Source: Mesocentrotus franciscanus (taxonomy: Eukaryota > Echinodermata > Echinoidea > Camarodonta > Strongylocentrotidae). Taken from it: a DNA stretch of 64,000 bases. Position 1 is the stretch's first letter; each line of letters opens with the position of its first letter. The position numbers and the translations under genes are program-made. The notes under the pieces were generated by a model. The model had not been told where the DNA came from. It saw only the letters and a program-made list of their open reading frames with translations, and did not search any database. The stretch is taken from NCBI GenBank assembly GCA_037976565.1, contig CP137675.1, positions 29,377,637-29,441,636 of the forward strand, read 5' to 3'. Positions 47,678-60,104 of this stretch are shown piece by piece.

Positions 47678-48856
47678 AGACCTTCTCCGATGAAAATACA
47701 ACTATACATCAATGGAAAGCTGATTGGGCGTAGAATACAAAAACATACACATATTATGTTTTATTTTGTTATTGAACAATAAGCAGATTAAGACTTCATT
47801 TTCAGCCCCCTCTGAATTTGGGGCAAACAGATGACATATCAGCCGCTATCGTGATGACGTCACCCTATTGAGAGCAGCCAGCTCGATTGTACGTCGCGAC
47901 CGGCCAGCCATGGAAATAACATGTGCGCGAGTAATTGTTTGAGAAAGTTTGTGAAAGTTTATGAAAGTTTTGAATCGTTTTAAATTCTACAAAATTAATA
48001 TATCATAAATCTGAAAATTAAAGGGAGTGAATTTGATGATAGTAGAGTTTTCAAAAGTCCGCTAATCGGTATACCTAGTAATAGTAGACTAGATCTATAC
48101 ATATCGCTTGCCCAGAGTACATATGTACCATAATACCATGTCTTTGCAAGCCGGCGCACCGGCGCAGGCTGGCCGCGCCCGTACTACAGTACCCAGGTGC
48201 AAGATGATGTGTGTCCCGACAGGTTGTGTGCGTATCCGGACAAAACGGCAATTTGATTTTGAAGAAGTTAACAAGTTTGAGAATTATGTTTGAAAATATT
48301 ATAAAGCACAAATATTCATGATGGTCGGTGCCATTTAATAAATATGTTTTGTTAAATCCAAAGGCAAAAGAGTGTCCGGACACGCGACACCCCATCCTAC
48401 ACTACAGCAATTACCGTATGTTTACCGTCCGTAGATCGACTCGGATAAACTTCTCAGAGAATCTAATTAAGTTTATTTCAAATTGATTTAGCTAATTTAC
48501 TAATAAGGATTCAAAGCTGTTCGATAATTATTTATAATTCGTTGAATTTTTCGAATGTAAGACTCTAAAAGGAAAAAAAAATGATATATATATACATACC
48601 ATGTTGACAGCACGTAAACACACGTGAAGAAGCAACCGGTAGCTATAGCCTGTACATATTATGCTGACGTCATCAACTCGTCTTCTGTTTTTCGTGAGAT
48701 TATTTCCGGGTTTTGATGCTCTTGAATTCAAGCTTTCAAAAAATTATTTCTCCTCTGCATGACACTTTGTGAGCAAATAGTAGCAATTACTGTATTCTAT
48801 GGCTCATAAGCTTCAGTTTGATTTATCCATTTCATTTTTCAGTTCGGAGATGGTCT
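47678..48856. mobile_element. TTAA-flanked element, family C, long copy (1179 bp)
   Basis: TTAA at 47674-47677 and 48857-48860. The ends AGACCTTCTCCGATG and TTCGGAGATGGTCT are inverted. Both ends match family C copies at 34569 and 62467, but this copy is over twice their length. The extra interior, roughly 47900-48600, includes a GC-rich stretch at about 48150-48240. ORFs there (106 codons minus, 61 codons plus) show no transposase motif, so its origin is open. Confidence 0.8.
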
Positions 48857-50733
48857 TTAAAAGGAAACTCGCTAACAAATCTACTTATGTAACGGTTGCA
48901 CGATTGCACTTTTAAAGAAACTGTCTAAACCATATTATAGGGAATTCAGTGGGAAAAGATGATAAAATAGAACATAAGAACAAATGTGGATTCTAAAGTT
49001 TTGGAATGACCCAAATTTGACTCAATTTTGCTAAAAATCACATACATGAAGGGTATATGGAACTACACATACAGTATTCGATCCAAATTTGTACCTTTAG
49101 CTTTACATGTTTAGAACTTTAGGATATTTCCAGTGTTTAAATAGTTAATCCTCAAACGTGTTGGTTTTTACGTTAATGTATATTTCTGATCGGAGACGTA
49201 AAAAGAGATTTATTTTTCCAAGCATTATTATCTGAACATGAAACTTTTACCTCACTCAAACATATCATCATGACATCTGCAGAACTAAGTAGGTTCTTTA
49301 CGAAAATGAGAACTATTTAGCAATGCAAGGCGTCTTTCTACCTGTGTGTAACTTGCGAAAGTTGCCCTAATTTATCATTACTTCTGAATCCTAGCATCTC
49401 TCTTGCGCATTCGGTTTCTCGTTAGATTCATTTTATTCCATGAGGTACCTCAACAATGGCAATGGTCTATGAAATGGATGTCACATAGCCACAGAAGGGA
49501 GATATCGGCTTCATAAATGACGTCATCTGAGTACAAAGAACTAACAGCGGGATGATCACGCGACGTGTGGATTCCCTCGTATTTAGGTCCTGATCAGTCG
49601 TCGCGTTTCACTGATCAAACTGGTAAGTTTGAGATGTAAAATGAAGGGGAAAAAGTGCTCAGTGGGGTAAATTGCAGTGCCTTCCGTCTATCAAACCTTT
49701 AAAAGGGAGAAAGATTGGCATTGCCATGGGGAGCATGAAATTTCTAATCACTCAAAACCTATACCTCTTTCAAATCACATGATTTATGTTGTTGATAAAA
49801 TCTGTAACACGGCATGTATAGCAGACCAAAGTGTCACATTAATTAAAAAATAATAATATTTTTGGCATGTGATGCAATTATTCATTGTCATTACTCCTTT
49901 CGAGAAGATCCACAGTCATTTATCGACAAGAATGAAAAGAAAAACTGTGACATAATGTGTTAGCATGGTTGGAGGTTAACTCAAGGAAAGGGCAACTTTG
50001 TACTCGGTGTAAGCGGTCTCGGTTTGTTTTTCTTGGTTTTCGTGGAACATCATTCAGCCAAAAAATATTGTTCAGGAGAATGGACCTTCGGTCATTACAG
50101 CCCAGCGTGCAACCCGCAATTACTGATACTTTCTTTAAAAATTAAGTATAATTTACTTTTTACGACCTTTCATGCTGCGGTGGCCGTCGCTTAGCTGTAT
50201 ATTTCTACCATTTGTTCAAAATTATAGATACTATTGTTCACGATATACGCACCAATGTAAGTACATTACATACGGTTAGTAAAATGGAGAGCAGCGTCTT
50301 TCAAGACTATTACATTCACGGAATCCTTTTAAAGAGATAAAAAGTTCGCGACACCCTAATCTCAAATTCATTACAGAAGATTCACTTCACTTTTGTCTCT
50401 CGCGTCGCCCCTAGAGATGTCTTGGACACCCCAGGTTGTTACAGTTTTCGGGAATTCCCCACCCCCTTCACGTAGCCAAAATATCATGAATCTGCCAATG
50501 TTCTCATGATTCTCGTAACTGTTTCTACGACATGTAAGCTTCTTCTAGAAATAGCCCACGGAAGATGAAACTTAAACCCTCCATCTTTTCGTTTTTTTGT
50601 TTTTTTAATAAATCAAACAGATTGATACCAATGCAAGAAACCAAGATTGAACATTTCTCTTTCAGAATCGTTTCTTAAGTACCTGCTATTTCCATGAAGA
50701 GGTCTTGTAAATACCTCTTACGTTATACGAAAA
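48857..50733. other. No supported gene
   Basis: A CRE-like TGACGTCA lies at 49518-49525, but no promoter context was seen. ORFs do not exceed about 65 codons. Text around 49050-49080 (gtatatggaactacacatac) weakly resembles family A interior. Confidence 0.35.
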
Positions 50734-50935
50734 GTCTCCATCAGGCGTTCGCTCATTCAAACACACCGATTCTGTTACCGATGCTCTCCCAAAGGGGTGC
50801 AACAAAATCCCTATTCTTACAGGCACAACGGGTAAGTCAATGTCCCATTCAGGAGTTGAATTCCATTGAAGGCTACTTCCATTGCCATCTTTTCGCACAT
50901 TAGGGCGTGTGAAAGAGCCGGATCATTTACAAATT
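50734..50935. repeat. Dispersed repeat pair, copy 1
   Basis: Aligns with 52875-53083: GATTCTGTTACCGATGCTC, CCCAAAGGGGTGCAAC, CCCTATTCTTA, GTCCCATTCAGGAGTTGAAT and CATTTACAAATT all have counterparts there. Minus-strand readings share RIG..LHPFG..VT, though both are interrupted by stops. The family was not recognised. Confidence 0.6.
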
Positions 50936-51105
50936 TAGTTGGGAAAGTTTTGCCTCTTTGAAATCTGAAAATGACTTTGTATCGTTGAATACCTGGTATA
51001 TTAATTGGTATCTCGCGTAAGTGGAATCAGCCGTAAAAATGAATGAGTGATTTCAAAATCTAAACCCTGGTCCAATTGCTTTAATGTGAATATTTTATAG
51101 CTTAA

Positions 51106-51854
51106 GCCCCCATCACACCAAAGTAGTTCTCACTACGTTCTCGAAAATATTACCAAACGGGCTCAAACTGTGCGAACGGAGCTGAACGTAATAGCAACTG
51201 TTTAAGATCTGTTTAAGGACTTCATGGACGGGCTCGGACTGGACTAATGTCTATAATACGATCCTAGTTCGTTCATTAACAGTCCACAATACGTCCAACT
51301 CGTCTTCACCCGTCAACAGTCAGTTCATATCAAGTTCAGATCGGGTAAATTTGACATTTCCAAGCAGTCCAAACCATTCTTACTAGTTCGCAACTTGTTC
51401 TAACTAGTTTATAACCCAACCACCCCGTTCAGAGACAGTTCAACTTGTCCTCATCTCGTTTCTTAGTGTGTTCGAACGCGCTCCTATCGTGCGTGTGCAA
51501 TCCCGTCCTGGTTCGAGGGCTATACAAACCCAACGCGTTCTTGCTAATTGATGCTCGACCACATCACGTTGTAACACGTTCCTAGTAGGATCGAAGTACG
51601 GCAATTCCGTTCGCAGTACGTCTATCTCGTGTTAAGTCCGTTGTCACTCCGTCTAGTTGCAGGACGGGGAACATTTTGAACAGGCTCAAAGTTCTAGAGC
51701 ACACTTCCCGTCCAAGCCAGTCTGAGCCCGTCCATGAAGTTCTTAAACTGATCAAAAACAGTTGCTACTACGTTCACTCCGTTCGCACACAGTTTGAGCC
51801 CGTTTGGCAACATTTTACAGAACGTAGTGAGAACTAGTTTGGTGTGATGGGGGC
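51106..51854. mobile_element. Inverted-repeat element, ~136-bp arms (749 bp)
   Basis: Starts GCCCCCATCACACCAAA (51106) and ends TTTGGTGTGATGGGGGC (51838-51854). Arms at 51107-51242 and 51718-51853 stay similar throughout, for instance AACGGGCTCAAACTGTG / CACAGTTTGAGCCCGTT. The interior repeats CGTTC, GTTCG and CAGTTC words at high density. No target duplication was identified (flanks cttaa and ttcac). No coding sequence. Confidence 0.85.
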
Positions 51855-52250
51855 TTCACTTGAATGTCTTGATCTGCAAAGCTTGAAAGCTTTGAATTTG
51901 AACGGGAATGAGGAATGGCGAGAACGAGAAAATATTAATTTGTCAATGTATGTCTTTCTTATCCGAGTACTGACGAAAATGGCCAATGCGCATCACGGGT
52001 AACAGCGTCATTATTCCTTTGAGATACACATCGCTGCTGTATCTATTCACCATCTTTTCTTTAAAGAGAATGTTGAGTTCTGGGAAGAGGTGAAAAATAA
52101 TTTGTGAGCGTTATCGTTGTTATTATGCAAGTGTGGAAGAACATCAGATAAAAAATGTTCCCTGAAAAGCATGGCGTTTCAAATGCCTTAATATTCTAAA
52201 TATGGCATGTAACAGCATAAACATAGGGACGAATTTGTATGCCACATGTT
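51855..52250. other. Spacer
   Basis: Nothing recognised. Confidence 0.4.
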
Positions 52251-52454
52251 TGTGTAGTCCCATATACATCTTTCTGTGTACAGTGCTTGTAACTTTACCA
52301 AGACTGAGCCAAATTTCTTATCATTTTGATGATTCCAGAACCTTGCAGTACACACCAATACTCATATGCTAGATGACCAACCTTTTCTGATCGATTCCAC
52401 ACCGTTTCATTCACAATGCATTAGCATGACCAGAAAATTAAACTTTATCTTTAA
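52251..52454 (-). mobile_element. Diverged partial relative of family A MITE
   Basis: Inverted match to 5620-5797: GTAGTCCCATATACATCTTTCTG..., TTCTTATCATTTTGATGATTC and GAACCTTGCAGTACACACC are shared. The outer TIR (AGGTATAGACCAGT) is not conserved. A TTAA at 52451-52454 may mark the old boundary. Confidence 0.75.
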
Positions 52455-52874
52455 AATACAAAGATAATCCATTCATGAGATTCCCCTGAGTAGAATATCT
52501 CTTTGATGATATGAAATGTTCCCTTAAATTTTTAACCACTGATTTCGAAATCAGGCAAAACGTGGTGCGCTTGCACATTTTTTCGGAAATGTTCGCTTAA
52601 AATCATCAAAAAGTTGTTTTCGACGGTAGTTGGCCTTCTTGAGAATTAGCAGGAGGAGATGATATGTAATGTTGCATATTTCAACAACGTGAGGAGACTT
52701 GTGGATTGCTTACACCCTCTTTAGGCGGTAATCGAATAATTGATAGCAGTGAAGCGCTATTTTAGACGATAGTGGGGCGTTGACAGAAGAGTTCGCGCAA
52801 CGGGGTATCACCAGGCACACCATGCACTTGGTAAACAAGCGTCGTTGAAACCAAGCTTATTAGAACCACGAAAT

Positions 52875-53083
52875 TGTCCACCTTAACTAGGCGACGGTGA
52901 CAGTGGTCTGATTTTGTTACTGTTTCGTTCCCAAATGGGTGCAACTGAACCCCTATTCTTAGAGATAACACCGGTATATGTCATTGTCCAGTGCAGGAAT
53001 TGAATTGCTTTGGAAAGATACTTCCTCCGGAGGCATAACCCACTTAGGGGGCTCGGAGGACAGACGACTCATTTACACAAATT
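52875..53083. repeat. Dispersed repeat pair, copy 2
   Basis: Second copy of the repeat at 50734-50935 in the same orientation, about 2.1 kb away. The identity is visible in CCCAAATGGGTGCAAC, CCCCTATTCTTA and AGGAATTGAATT. It could be an old duplication or two insertions of one family. Confidence 0.6.
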
Positions 53084-54950
53084 GTCTTGCAAGAGTTATA
53101 CATTCGAGTCATAAACAGTGTAGAAGGGACGTGTATTAGGTTTATCTGATGGGTGTAGGCGGGAGAGGTTCTGTTCCAGGCTGTGGGGCTTTGAAAAACT
53201 ATACGAGGAGACGAAATGTATCTATACAGAAACAAAATCCCTCATGAATGCTTTCGTAATTGATGAAAGTAAGCTTTGTTTTTTAATATTCGGTGACAAC
53301 AAAAACGGAATGATATTGATATTCAAATCGATACTCAAAGTAACTATGTAGCCTAAAGATCACATATTGGCGAAAAACACATGGAGATTTATAAAGGCAA
53401 GATTGATAATTGCATTCAAAGCAATATGAGGTCGAGAAACCTTATAATGATAGGAATAGAAGTGTGGTATAAAAATTAAGAATTACAGGTCAAACTCGCC
53501 AATATGAAGGAAATATCTTGAACAAGAAATTACTACTTGAGGCTTTATGAGAAAGGAGATACCATCAATGTGGATGAGATTGGAATCATTGCTAATATTC
53601 TTCAGAATAAATTTGCAAAAGGATAAGCTTATCTTACTTAAATGACATGAAGATCAATGAAAGACTAAAAAGAAATGTGAATTCAGACAAATTAAATAAA
53701 AGATACCTTTATTAAAGGTTTCAAACTCAATTGCAAAACCCATGCACATGCTCTGTTACTTTAACAGATCTTATACTGGCAAACGCACACCCACACCAGT
53801 GTCACCCACACTCCTCCACACGTTCACCTTACACAGAAGCTCTTAGGATTGAGGATCGATCAACGTCTAAAAGGGGGTGTCATGTCCGTGCATGAGATTT
53901 TCTTTTCTTGGCCCTGGTCCATGGAGTCTAACTGATACACACGACCTGCTTTACATTTTGCCCTCCAACATCGAGGTAAGAGAATGCTCCAATCACCCTC
54001 AATACTACCGGACATGGAGGATGAGGAGGTTGGAGGGTTCCAAGAAAAATAGACACAATACAAATCTCCCAATAACTATTTTAATGTGGCATAACTGTCT
54101 CAATACGCCACATGATTGTGTGATTGATCAACCGTCCAAACTGCAACATTATTTTAACAAGCAGGGCGCATGTTCACTTTATTTCAGCAAGCCAGCACCG
54201 AGCACTCTGTTCCAAATATAAAACAAAAAATACAGTCACATAAAGCATGCAGAAGGAAGAGAATGATGTCTCGGCTATAGGATTGTTTGTGTGTTACTTG
54301 TTTTGTTTCGTTTCTCTTCTTCATTATTTTTTTTTACTTTGTTCACTTGTTTTGTTTAGTAAGTTGATTTGTTGTTTTTGTTGTTCTGTGGGAATGGTAA
54401 CGTACTTTAATACAAACACTTCAATCTCGTCATTAATCGTGAATTATTATGTTTTACCCATGGTGTTTGTGTTTTCAACTTTTAAAAGTAAAACGAGGAT
54501 TGTTCTCTTTATTTCCCATATAGTCCCTTTACCCTAGAAAACCTTGACACTTTCTCCTTAAGTTAAGCCTTATCGGAATTCGGGATTAAAACAGTCGTAA
54601 TATTTTATGCAGTAAGCTTGGTTTCAGCGTGGATTATTTTGATAAACTCAAGAAAACAAATTGACAACTGAATCACTTTGCCATGAAAGCCATTAGTATG
54701 AATTTATAATAAGAGTGCATCATAATTGACGTCTTACAGAGTAATAATACCGAGAACAAACATATACAAAATAATACATTACATTCATGGTGATGAGACA
54801 GAGGGGGGATTACCTATGTCCTATGTCATCCTCCCCAAATCCCTTCACGAGACATCCGAATTATAATTTTTTTTCTCTATAATTTGTAATTCAGGACCGA
54901 AGATTTAATACATTTCCTTCCCTTACTGAAAACCTCCAAAAAGAAACACA
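53084..54950. other. No supported gene; possible LTR start
   Basis: At 53870-53890 a polypurine run AAAAGGGGG is followed by TGTCATGTCC, the arrangement seen where a polypurine tract meets the 3' LTR of some Gypsy-type elements. No second LTR and no pol/integrase frame were found. The 114-codon ORF at 53877-54221 has no domain. Confidence 0.25.
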
Positions 54951-55172
54951 TTAAAGTGACTCGGTAACATTGCCTCAGATTCTTAAACAAAATCCTGGAT
55001 TTAGCTCATGCTGCAATCATAATTATAAACCTTTAGGTCAGTCAGGAATTCCATGACTTTTACAAGCCAAATGCCTGTCTGATTATCAAGATATTTTTTA
55101 TTGTAAATCGAAATGTCATTTTTCGCTTTCCTAACGGTTTTTTTTAACACTCCAGTCTATTGGGGGAAATGA
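54951..55172. repeat. TTAA-start dispersed repeat, copy 1
   Basis: Begins TTAAAGTGACTCGGTAAC and continues through CAGATTCTTAAACAAAATCC, ATTATAAACCTTTAGGTCAG and CTCCAGTCTATTGGGGG, all shared with copy 2 about 770 bases downstream. No matching right-hand TIR was found here. Confidence 0.75.
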
Positions 55173-55722
55173 ATATGAGTATTCTGTAATTGTTCCAACT
55201 GGCCCATCGATGCCATCACTATCATTGTCACTGGATTCAGACGATGAATATTGTACATCCAAGTTACTAACTGGCCTAACTTCACTCATTTGAATGGATG
55301 ATAAATAATTAAAATTGATGAGAGTATGGCTGTTGTCGACCGTCTAGCGTGTGTGATACGTACGGTGTTGTGTGAATGCGGAAGTAATTACCCCAATCTG
55401 ACCCCAATCGCCTACGTCATCATCGAAACCGCCCAATGTGTATGATTTCGGTTTTGTTTATGAGGGGGATGCCAAGATTCAAAGTTAAATGTCTGATTGT
55501 GGTCACATATGTGTTTTTAGGAAAAGATATGACACTTTTCACTTTCTTTAGGTCATAACCTTTCCATTAATATAATATTGTATTTGAATCCGTTTCTACT
55601 TTAACCCAATCGGCAATCGGCAATATAATACGTTAACCACACAATAAGTGGACAGCTCGGTATTCGTAGTCATTCGGAGGGAAAAGTAGACCACTGCCAA
55701 CCACTGCCAAAATCTTGCCAAT

Positions 55723-55959
55723 TTAAAGGGATCCGGTAACTTTGTCTCAGATTCTGAAACAAAATCCTGGATTTGCAATGATAATTATAAACCTTTAGGT
55801 CAGTCAGGAACCCCATGACTTTTACAAGCCGATCGCCTGTCTAATTATCAAGATATTTATGATTGGAACTCGAAATCAAATTTTGCGTTTTCCTAACGAT
55901 TTTCATAACACTACAGTCTATTGGGGAAAACGAGTACGGTAAAACCGGTCACTCAAAGA
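55723..55959. repeat. TTAA-start dispersed repeat, copy 2
   Basis: Begins TTAAAGGGATCCGGTAAC. Its right end ACCGGTCACTCAAAG (55945-55959) resembles the inverted start of copy 1 (ACCGAGTCACTTTAA), so the family may be a TTAA MITE with decayed ends. The overlapping 78-codon ORF is incidental. Confidence 0.7.
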
Positions 55960-56236
55960 TGTTTGCTTTTTTGAGGCACTTCTTGGTCATTTTGAAGCGC
56001 GATTTTTTTTTAGGGCTTCAATATTACACCATATCACAGACACTGATAACACGTAGGGCCGTGCATCTCAGATGTTACATTGTTAAACGATGCCTTTAAG
56101 GGGTAACTTTAAATAGCAATGAATCTTTTCCATGCAGCCATTTGAACATCATAAAATTTTCAGAATCTCTGTTCATAACCCCTTGTGAAGTACTGAAAAG
56201 ATAGATTGCATTTCCTTTCATTTAAAGGGTTTTGTT

Positions 56237-57355
56237 GAGGGCTCTCAAATAAAGTTGATATCGGTTCCATAAAATGTCAAGACGTAAAGGCATATTTTTT
56301 CTTAGAAAAGGGAATTATATGAATAATTCTTTCTCACTTGTCGTATTGCTTAAAATGTTTTGTTTTACATGCGTGGATTTTGTGGTTAAAGCGGGTCGGC
56401 ACTCTATTTCGTTTCGTGGCGGCAAATTTTGATCCACTTGGGGGGGCACCCCTTTATAAAAATTAAAGGCCCTTCGATCACAAGGTCCGTACTACATGTA
56501 TGTGCCAGAGTAACTCCACGGTATTGGAACAGTGTTTGTTGTAGCCTACTAAGCCCCCTCTACAGCCTTTCTTTTCATTATATTTCTCTCTGACTCCTTC
56601 TTTCGTTAAGGGCTCTCATATGAAGTTGATATCGGTTCCATAAAATGTCGAGACGTAAATACATATTTTTTCTTAGAAAAGGGAATTATATGAATAATTC
56701 TTTCTCACTTGTCGTATTGCTTAAAATGTTTTTGTTTTACATGCGTGATTTTGTGGTTAAAGCGGGTCGGCACTCTATTTCGTTTCGTGGCGGCAAAATT
56801 GGATCCACTGTCCACTTGGGGGCACCCCTTTATGATTAAAGACCCTTCCATCACAAGGTCCGTACTACATGTATGTGCCAGAGTAACTCCACGGTATTGG
56901 AACAGTGCTTTTTGTGGCCTACTAAGCCCCCCTGCCCCCCTCCCCCAACAGCCTTTCTTTTCATTATATTTCTCTCTGACTCCTTCTTTCGCTAAGGGCT
57001 CTCAAATGAAGTTGATATCGGTTCTATAAAATTTCAAGACGTAAAGGCATATTTTTTTCTTAGAAAAGGGAATTATATGAATAATTCTTTCTCACTTGTC
57101 GTATTGCTTAAATTTTTTTGTTTTACATGCGTGATTTTGTGGTTAAAGCGGGTCGGCACTCTATTTCGTTTCGTGGCGGCAAATTTTGATCCACATGGGG
57201 GGGGCACCCCCTTTATAAAAAATTAAAGGCCCTTCGATCACAAGGTCCGTACTACATGTATGTGCCAGAGTAAATCCCCGCTATTGGAACAGGGTTTTGT
57301 GTATAGTCTACTAAGCCCCCCTCCCCCGTCCCCCCCCCCTCCCCGCCTTTCTTGT
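56237..57355 (+). repeat. 372-386-bp tandem repeat, 3 copies
   Basis: Units start with GGGCTCTCAAATAAAGTTG near 56237, 56609 and 56995 and are nearly identical through AAAGCGGGTCGGCACTC, GATCACAAGGTCCGTACTAC and GGTATTGGAACAG. Each ends in a C-rich run and TCTCTCTGACTCC. Length differences lie in the homopolymer runs. The ORFs of 64 and 106 codons exist only in copy 2. Confidence 0.93.
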
Positions 57356-57368
57356 CATTATTTTTCTC

Positions 57369-57429
57369 TCTGACTCCTTTCTTTCTCTCTCTCTCCCTCT
57401 ATATATCTTTCTCTCTCTCCCTCTATATA

Positions 57430-57470
<41 letters not shown>

Positions 57471-57545
57471 CTCTCTGTCTGACTTTCTCTGTCTGTCTCT
57501 CTCTCTCTCTCGATCTCTTTTCCTCTTTCTCTCCATCTCCATATT
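57369..57545. repeat. (CT)n array with TATATA islands
   Basis: Follows the third tandem unit directly, as an expansion of the tctctctg end of that unit. ORFs on both strands are low-complexity. Confidence 0.85.
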
Positions 57546-58018
57546 TCCTTCTCTCCTACAGTCTGACAGTGATTGTAACCGAGCTGTAAAATTTTTCTTC
57601 TCTTTCGAATCCATAAAACTCAATAGAAGAAGACCCATGGAATCGGGTCTCGGCGCAAGCTTCAAAGAAACTAGGTTATAAAGAAGAGAATTCCATGGAA
57701 TCGGCCTTAAAACTGGTAAAAGTTTGCCTTTTGAAAAGTTCATCGGAATCCTCCATCATCGATCGAAAATTGGTTACCAAGCAGTGTGCTGAAAGTGTCA
57801 AACGACCTTTCCTTGAGAATTCTGCTACATGCCATGCTTAAATGCCGTTACATCAACTATAATCTACACTCTATCCCCAATTATCTGAATATGAGCCCCT
57901 TCTAAAATATAAATATACACTTATAAACTAAATTATTCATACTCATATCAAGTTTTATATTTTATGTGAAAAATGTATTTGTCCTGATCTAATGTTTCTT
58001 GAGAATGTGACATATTAA
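57546..58018. other. No supported feature
   Basis: AT-rich spacer between repeat blocks. Confidence 0.4.
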
Positions 58019-58605
58019 AACTTACATCTAAAAGTATTCAACAAAGGCCCTAATTCATCTAGTCCACCTGTTAGTACTTGAGTTAAAAGAATACCCTCCA
58101 AAAACATCAAATTGATAAGGGGTGTGAATGATTTAGTTGATAACAGTATGGGTATCTTTCCATCTCTTCACAATGAACAGGCATTCGGAAGCCTCCTCAC
58201 CCCTTTCTCCATATTCAGAGACATTATATTTCTCTCTGACTCCTTCTTTCGCTAAGGGCTCTAAAATGAAGTTGATATCGGTTCCATAAAATTTCAAGAC
58301 GTAAAGACATATTATTTTTCTTAGAAAAGGGAATTATATGAATAATTCTTTCTGACCTGTCGTATTGCTTAAAATGTTTTGTTTTACATGCGTGGATTTT
58401 GTGGTTAAAGCGGGTCGGCACTCTAACTTACATCTAAAAGTATTCAACAAAGGCCCTAATTCATCTAGTCCACCTGTTATACTTGAGTCAAAAGAATACC
58501 CCCCAAAAACATCAAATTTATAAGGGGTGTGAATGATTTAGTTAATAACAGTATGGGTATATTTCCATCTCTCCACAATGAGCAGGCATTCGGAAGCCTC
58601 CTACA
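58019..58605 (+). repeat. ~405-bp duplication containing a fourth tandem unit
   Basis: AACTTACATCTAAAAGTATTC occurs at 58019 and 58424. Each copy continues through GGCCCTAATTCATCTAGTCC and ATCTCTTCACAATGAACAGG-like sequence. Between them, 58215-58423 is a truncated copy of the 372-386-bp unit, cut after GGGTCGGCACTCT. So the two repeat families were duplicated or joined together. Confidence 0.88.
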
Positions 58606-58660
58606 TGCAAGTGTGGTCCCCACCCACCCACCCCACCCTACCCTTACATCTCTACCTTCC

Positions 58661-58780
58661 CCCTCTCTCTCTCTCTCTCTCTCCCTCTCTCTCCCTCCCT
58701 CTATCTCCCTCTCTCTTTCCATCTCCCTCTCCCCTCTACTTCTCTCTCTTCCCCCCTCTCTCTCTCTCTCTCTCTCTCTT
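58661..58780. repeat. (CT)n array
   Basis: ctctctctctctccctctctctccctccctc; the ORFs on both strands are low-complexity. Confidence 0.88.
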
Positions 58781-59547
58781 TTCGTCATCCTTTATTCAAT
58801 ACAATTCAACCTTTTCCACACTCCCATTGTGTTTTAAATAAATTTCATCTTCTAATAAATGACATATTGATACCAAATATTCTGGTGATAGCCTGCCAGG
58901 CAGACCGAGCCGGTCTTTATTTGAATGTCATCTTCTCTTGAAACGTTATTGATTATATAGATTATATAATGTCACATAATTGTTCTGAACATCAAATGTT
59001 TTTCAATGTCAACATTGAACATTCGAATATCAACTGAGAACATATGAAATGCAGAATATATTGTAGATTGTGCTATCCTATTCCCTAAACCATGCCCGGA
59101 CCAATTTCCTATGTTAAAAAATATAGAGATAAACTAAATAAGGCAAATGCTCTGGAAAAACCTAATGGTAAATTGTCCTAATTTAACATATTTTGATAAC
59201 ATTTGTTTCAATCTTTATTTCTATCTCACCAATAGACCATCCATTCCTGAACATAATTATATTCCTCTTCATTATAATTTCACTTTAAAGTTTAAGGTGT
59301 TGTCCTGTTGTCTGACAAACCTAGAATGTTTTACACTCTCTTTTCTCCCTCTGATTATGGCTTTCTGAACATACATTTCCTTCTCAATACACTAACATTC
59401 ACCTGCCCAAATTATTCAAAATCTCTACCGCCTCGTTGGATCGTGGCGTCTTGCAACTCAGGTGTTATGTAATCATTAAATCGATACGCATATACATCTA
59501 CAAACTATTCGTGCTCTACGTTGTAAAATACAATATTCTCCTCAACC
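58781..59547. other. No supported gene
   Basis: A 73-codon ORF at 59147-59368 has no recognised domain. Confidence 0.4.
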
Positions 59548-59570
59548 TCTCGCTTTCTCTCTCTCTCTCT

Positions 59571-59632
<62 letters not shown>

Positions 59633-59675
59633 TCTCTTTATCTCTCCTTCCTCTCTTTCTCTCTCTTCTTTTTCC
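59548..59675. repeat. (CT)n array, ~128 bp
   Basis: The longest nearly pure CT array in the window, with a few TT and AT interruptions. Confidence 0.92.
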
Positions 59676-60096
59676 CCGAATGCTTCAGTTTTCGGTAAAA
59701 AGATTAATGTCTTTAGTTTTACTCATTGTTTAAATTTTGTATTTTTGGTTTGATTATTCATTTAAATACATTTTGCACAATGCTTGTAAATGAAGGGATT
59801 TGCATGTACGGACAAGAAGCACTAAATGAAATTGAGTGAACGTCTTATTTTGCCCCATAATCATTTGTTATCAACTCAATGGCTTCAGTTCTTAAAAGGT
59901 TATAAAGCTCCATTAACACAGAAACATACCAAAAAAAAACGATGAGCGAAATCCAAGAAAGAGCTCAAGGGGGGGGGGGGGCCATAATTTGTTTTTTATT
60001 CATTCTTAGTCTTTTATTCAGTAAGAAAAAAATACACGTCAGTGTCAATTCTCCCTTTCAGTCAGTAACCGGTAACCCATCTATTTCCCCGTGGTG
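59676..60096. other. No supported feature; poly-G run
   Basis: A (G)12 run at about 59969-59980 is the only notable element. Confidence 0.5.
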
Positions 60097-60104
60097 AGTG
60101 CAAA

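Noticed and set aside
49518..49525. CRE-like TGACGTCA as a promoter element
   Set aside because: A single 8-base word without a TATA box, initiator or downstream gene.
56709..57029. LINE C-terminus from the reading ARVTPRYWNS in the tandem unit
   Set aside because: Only a short resemblance to the WN.LP block; the remainder has no LINE motifs and other copies break the frame.
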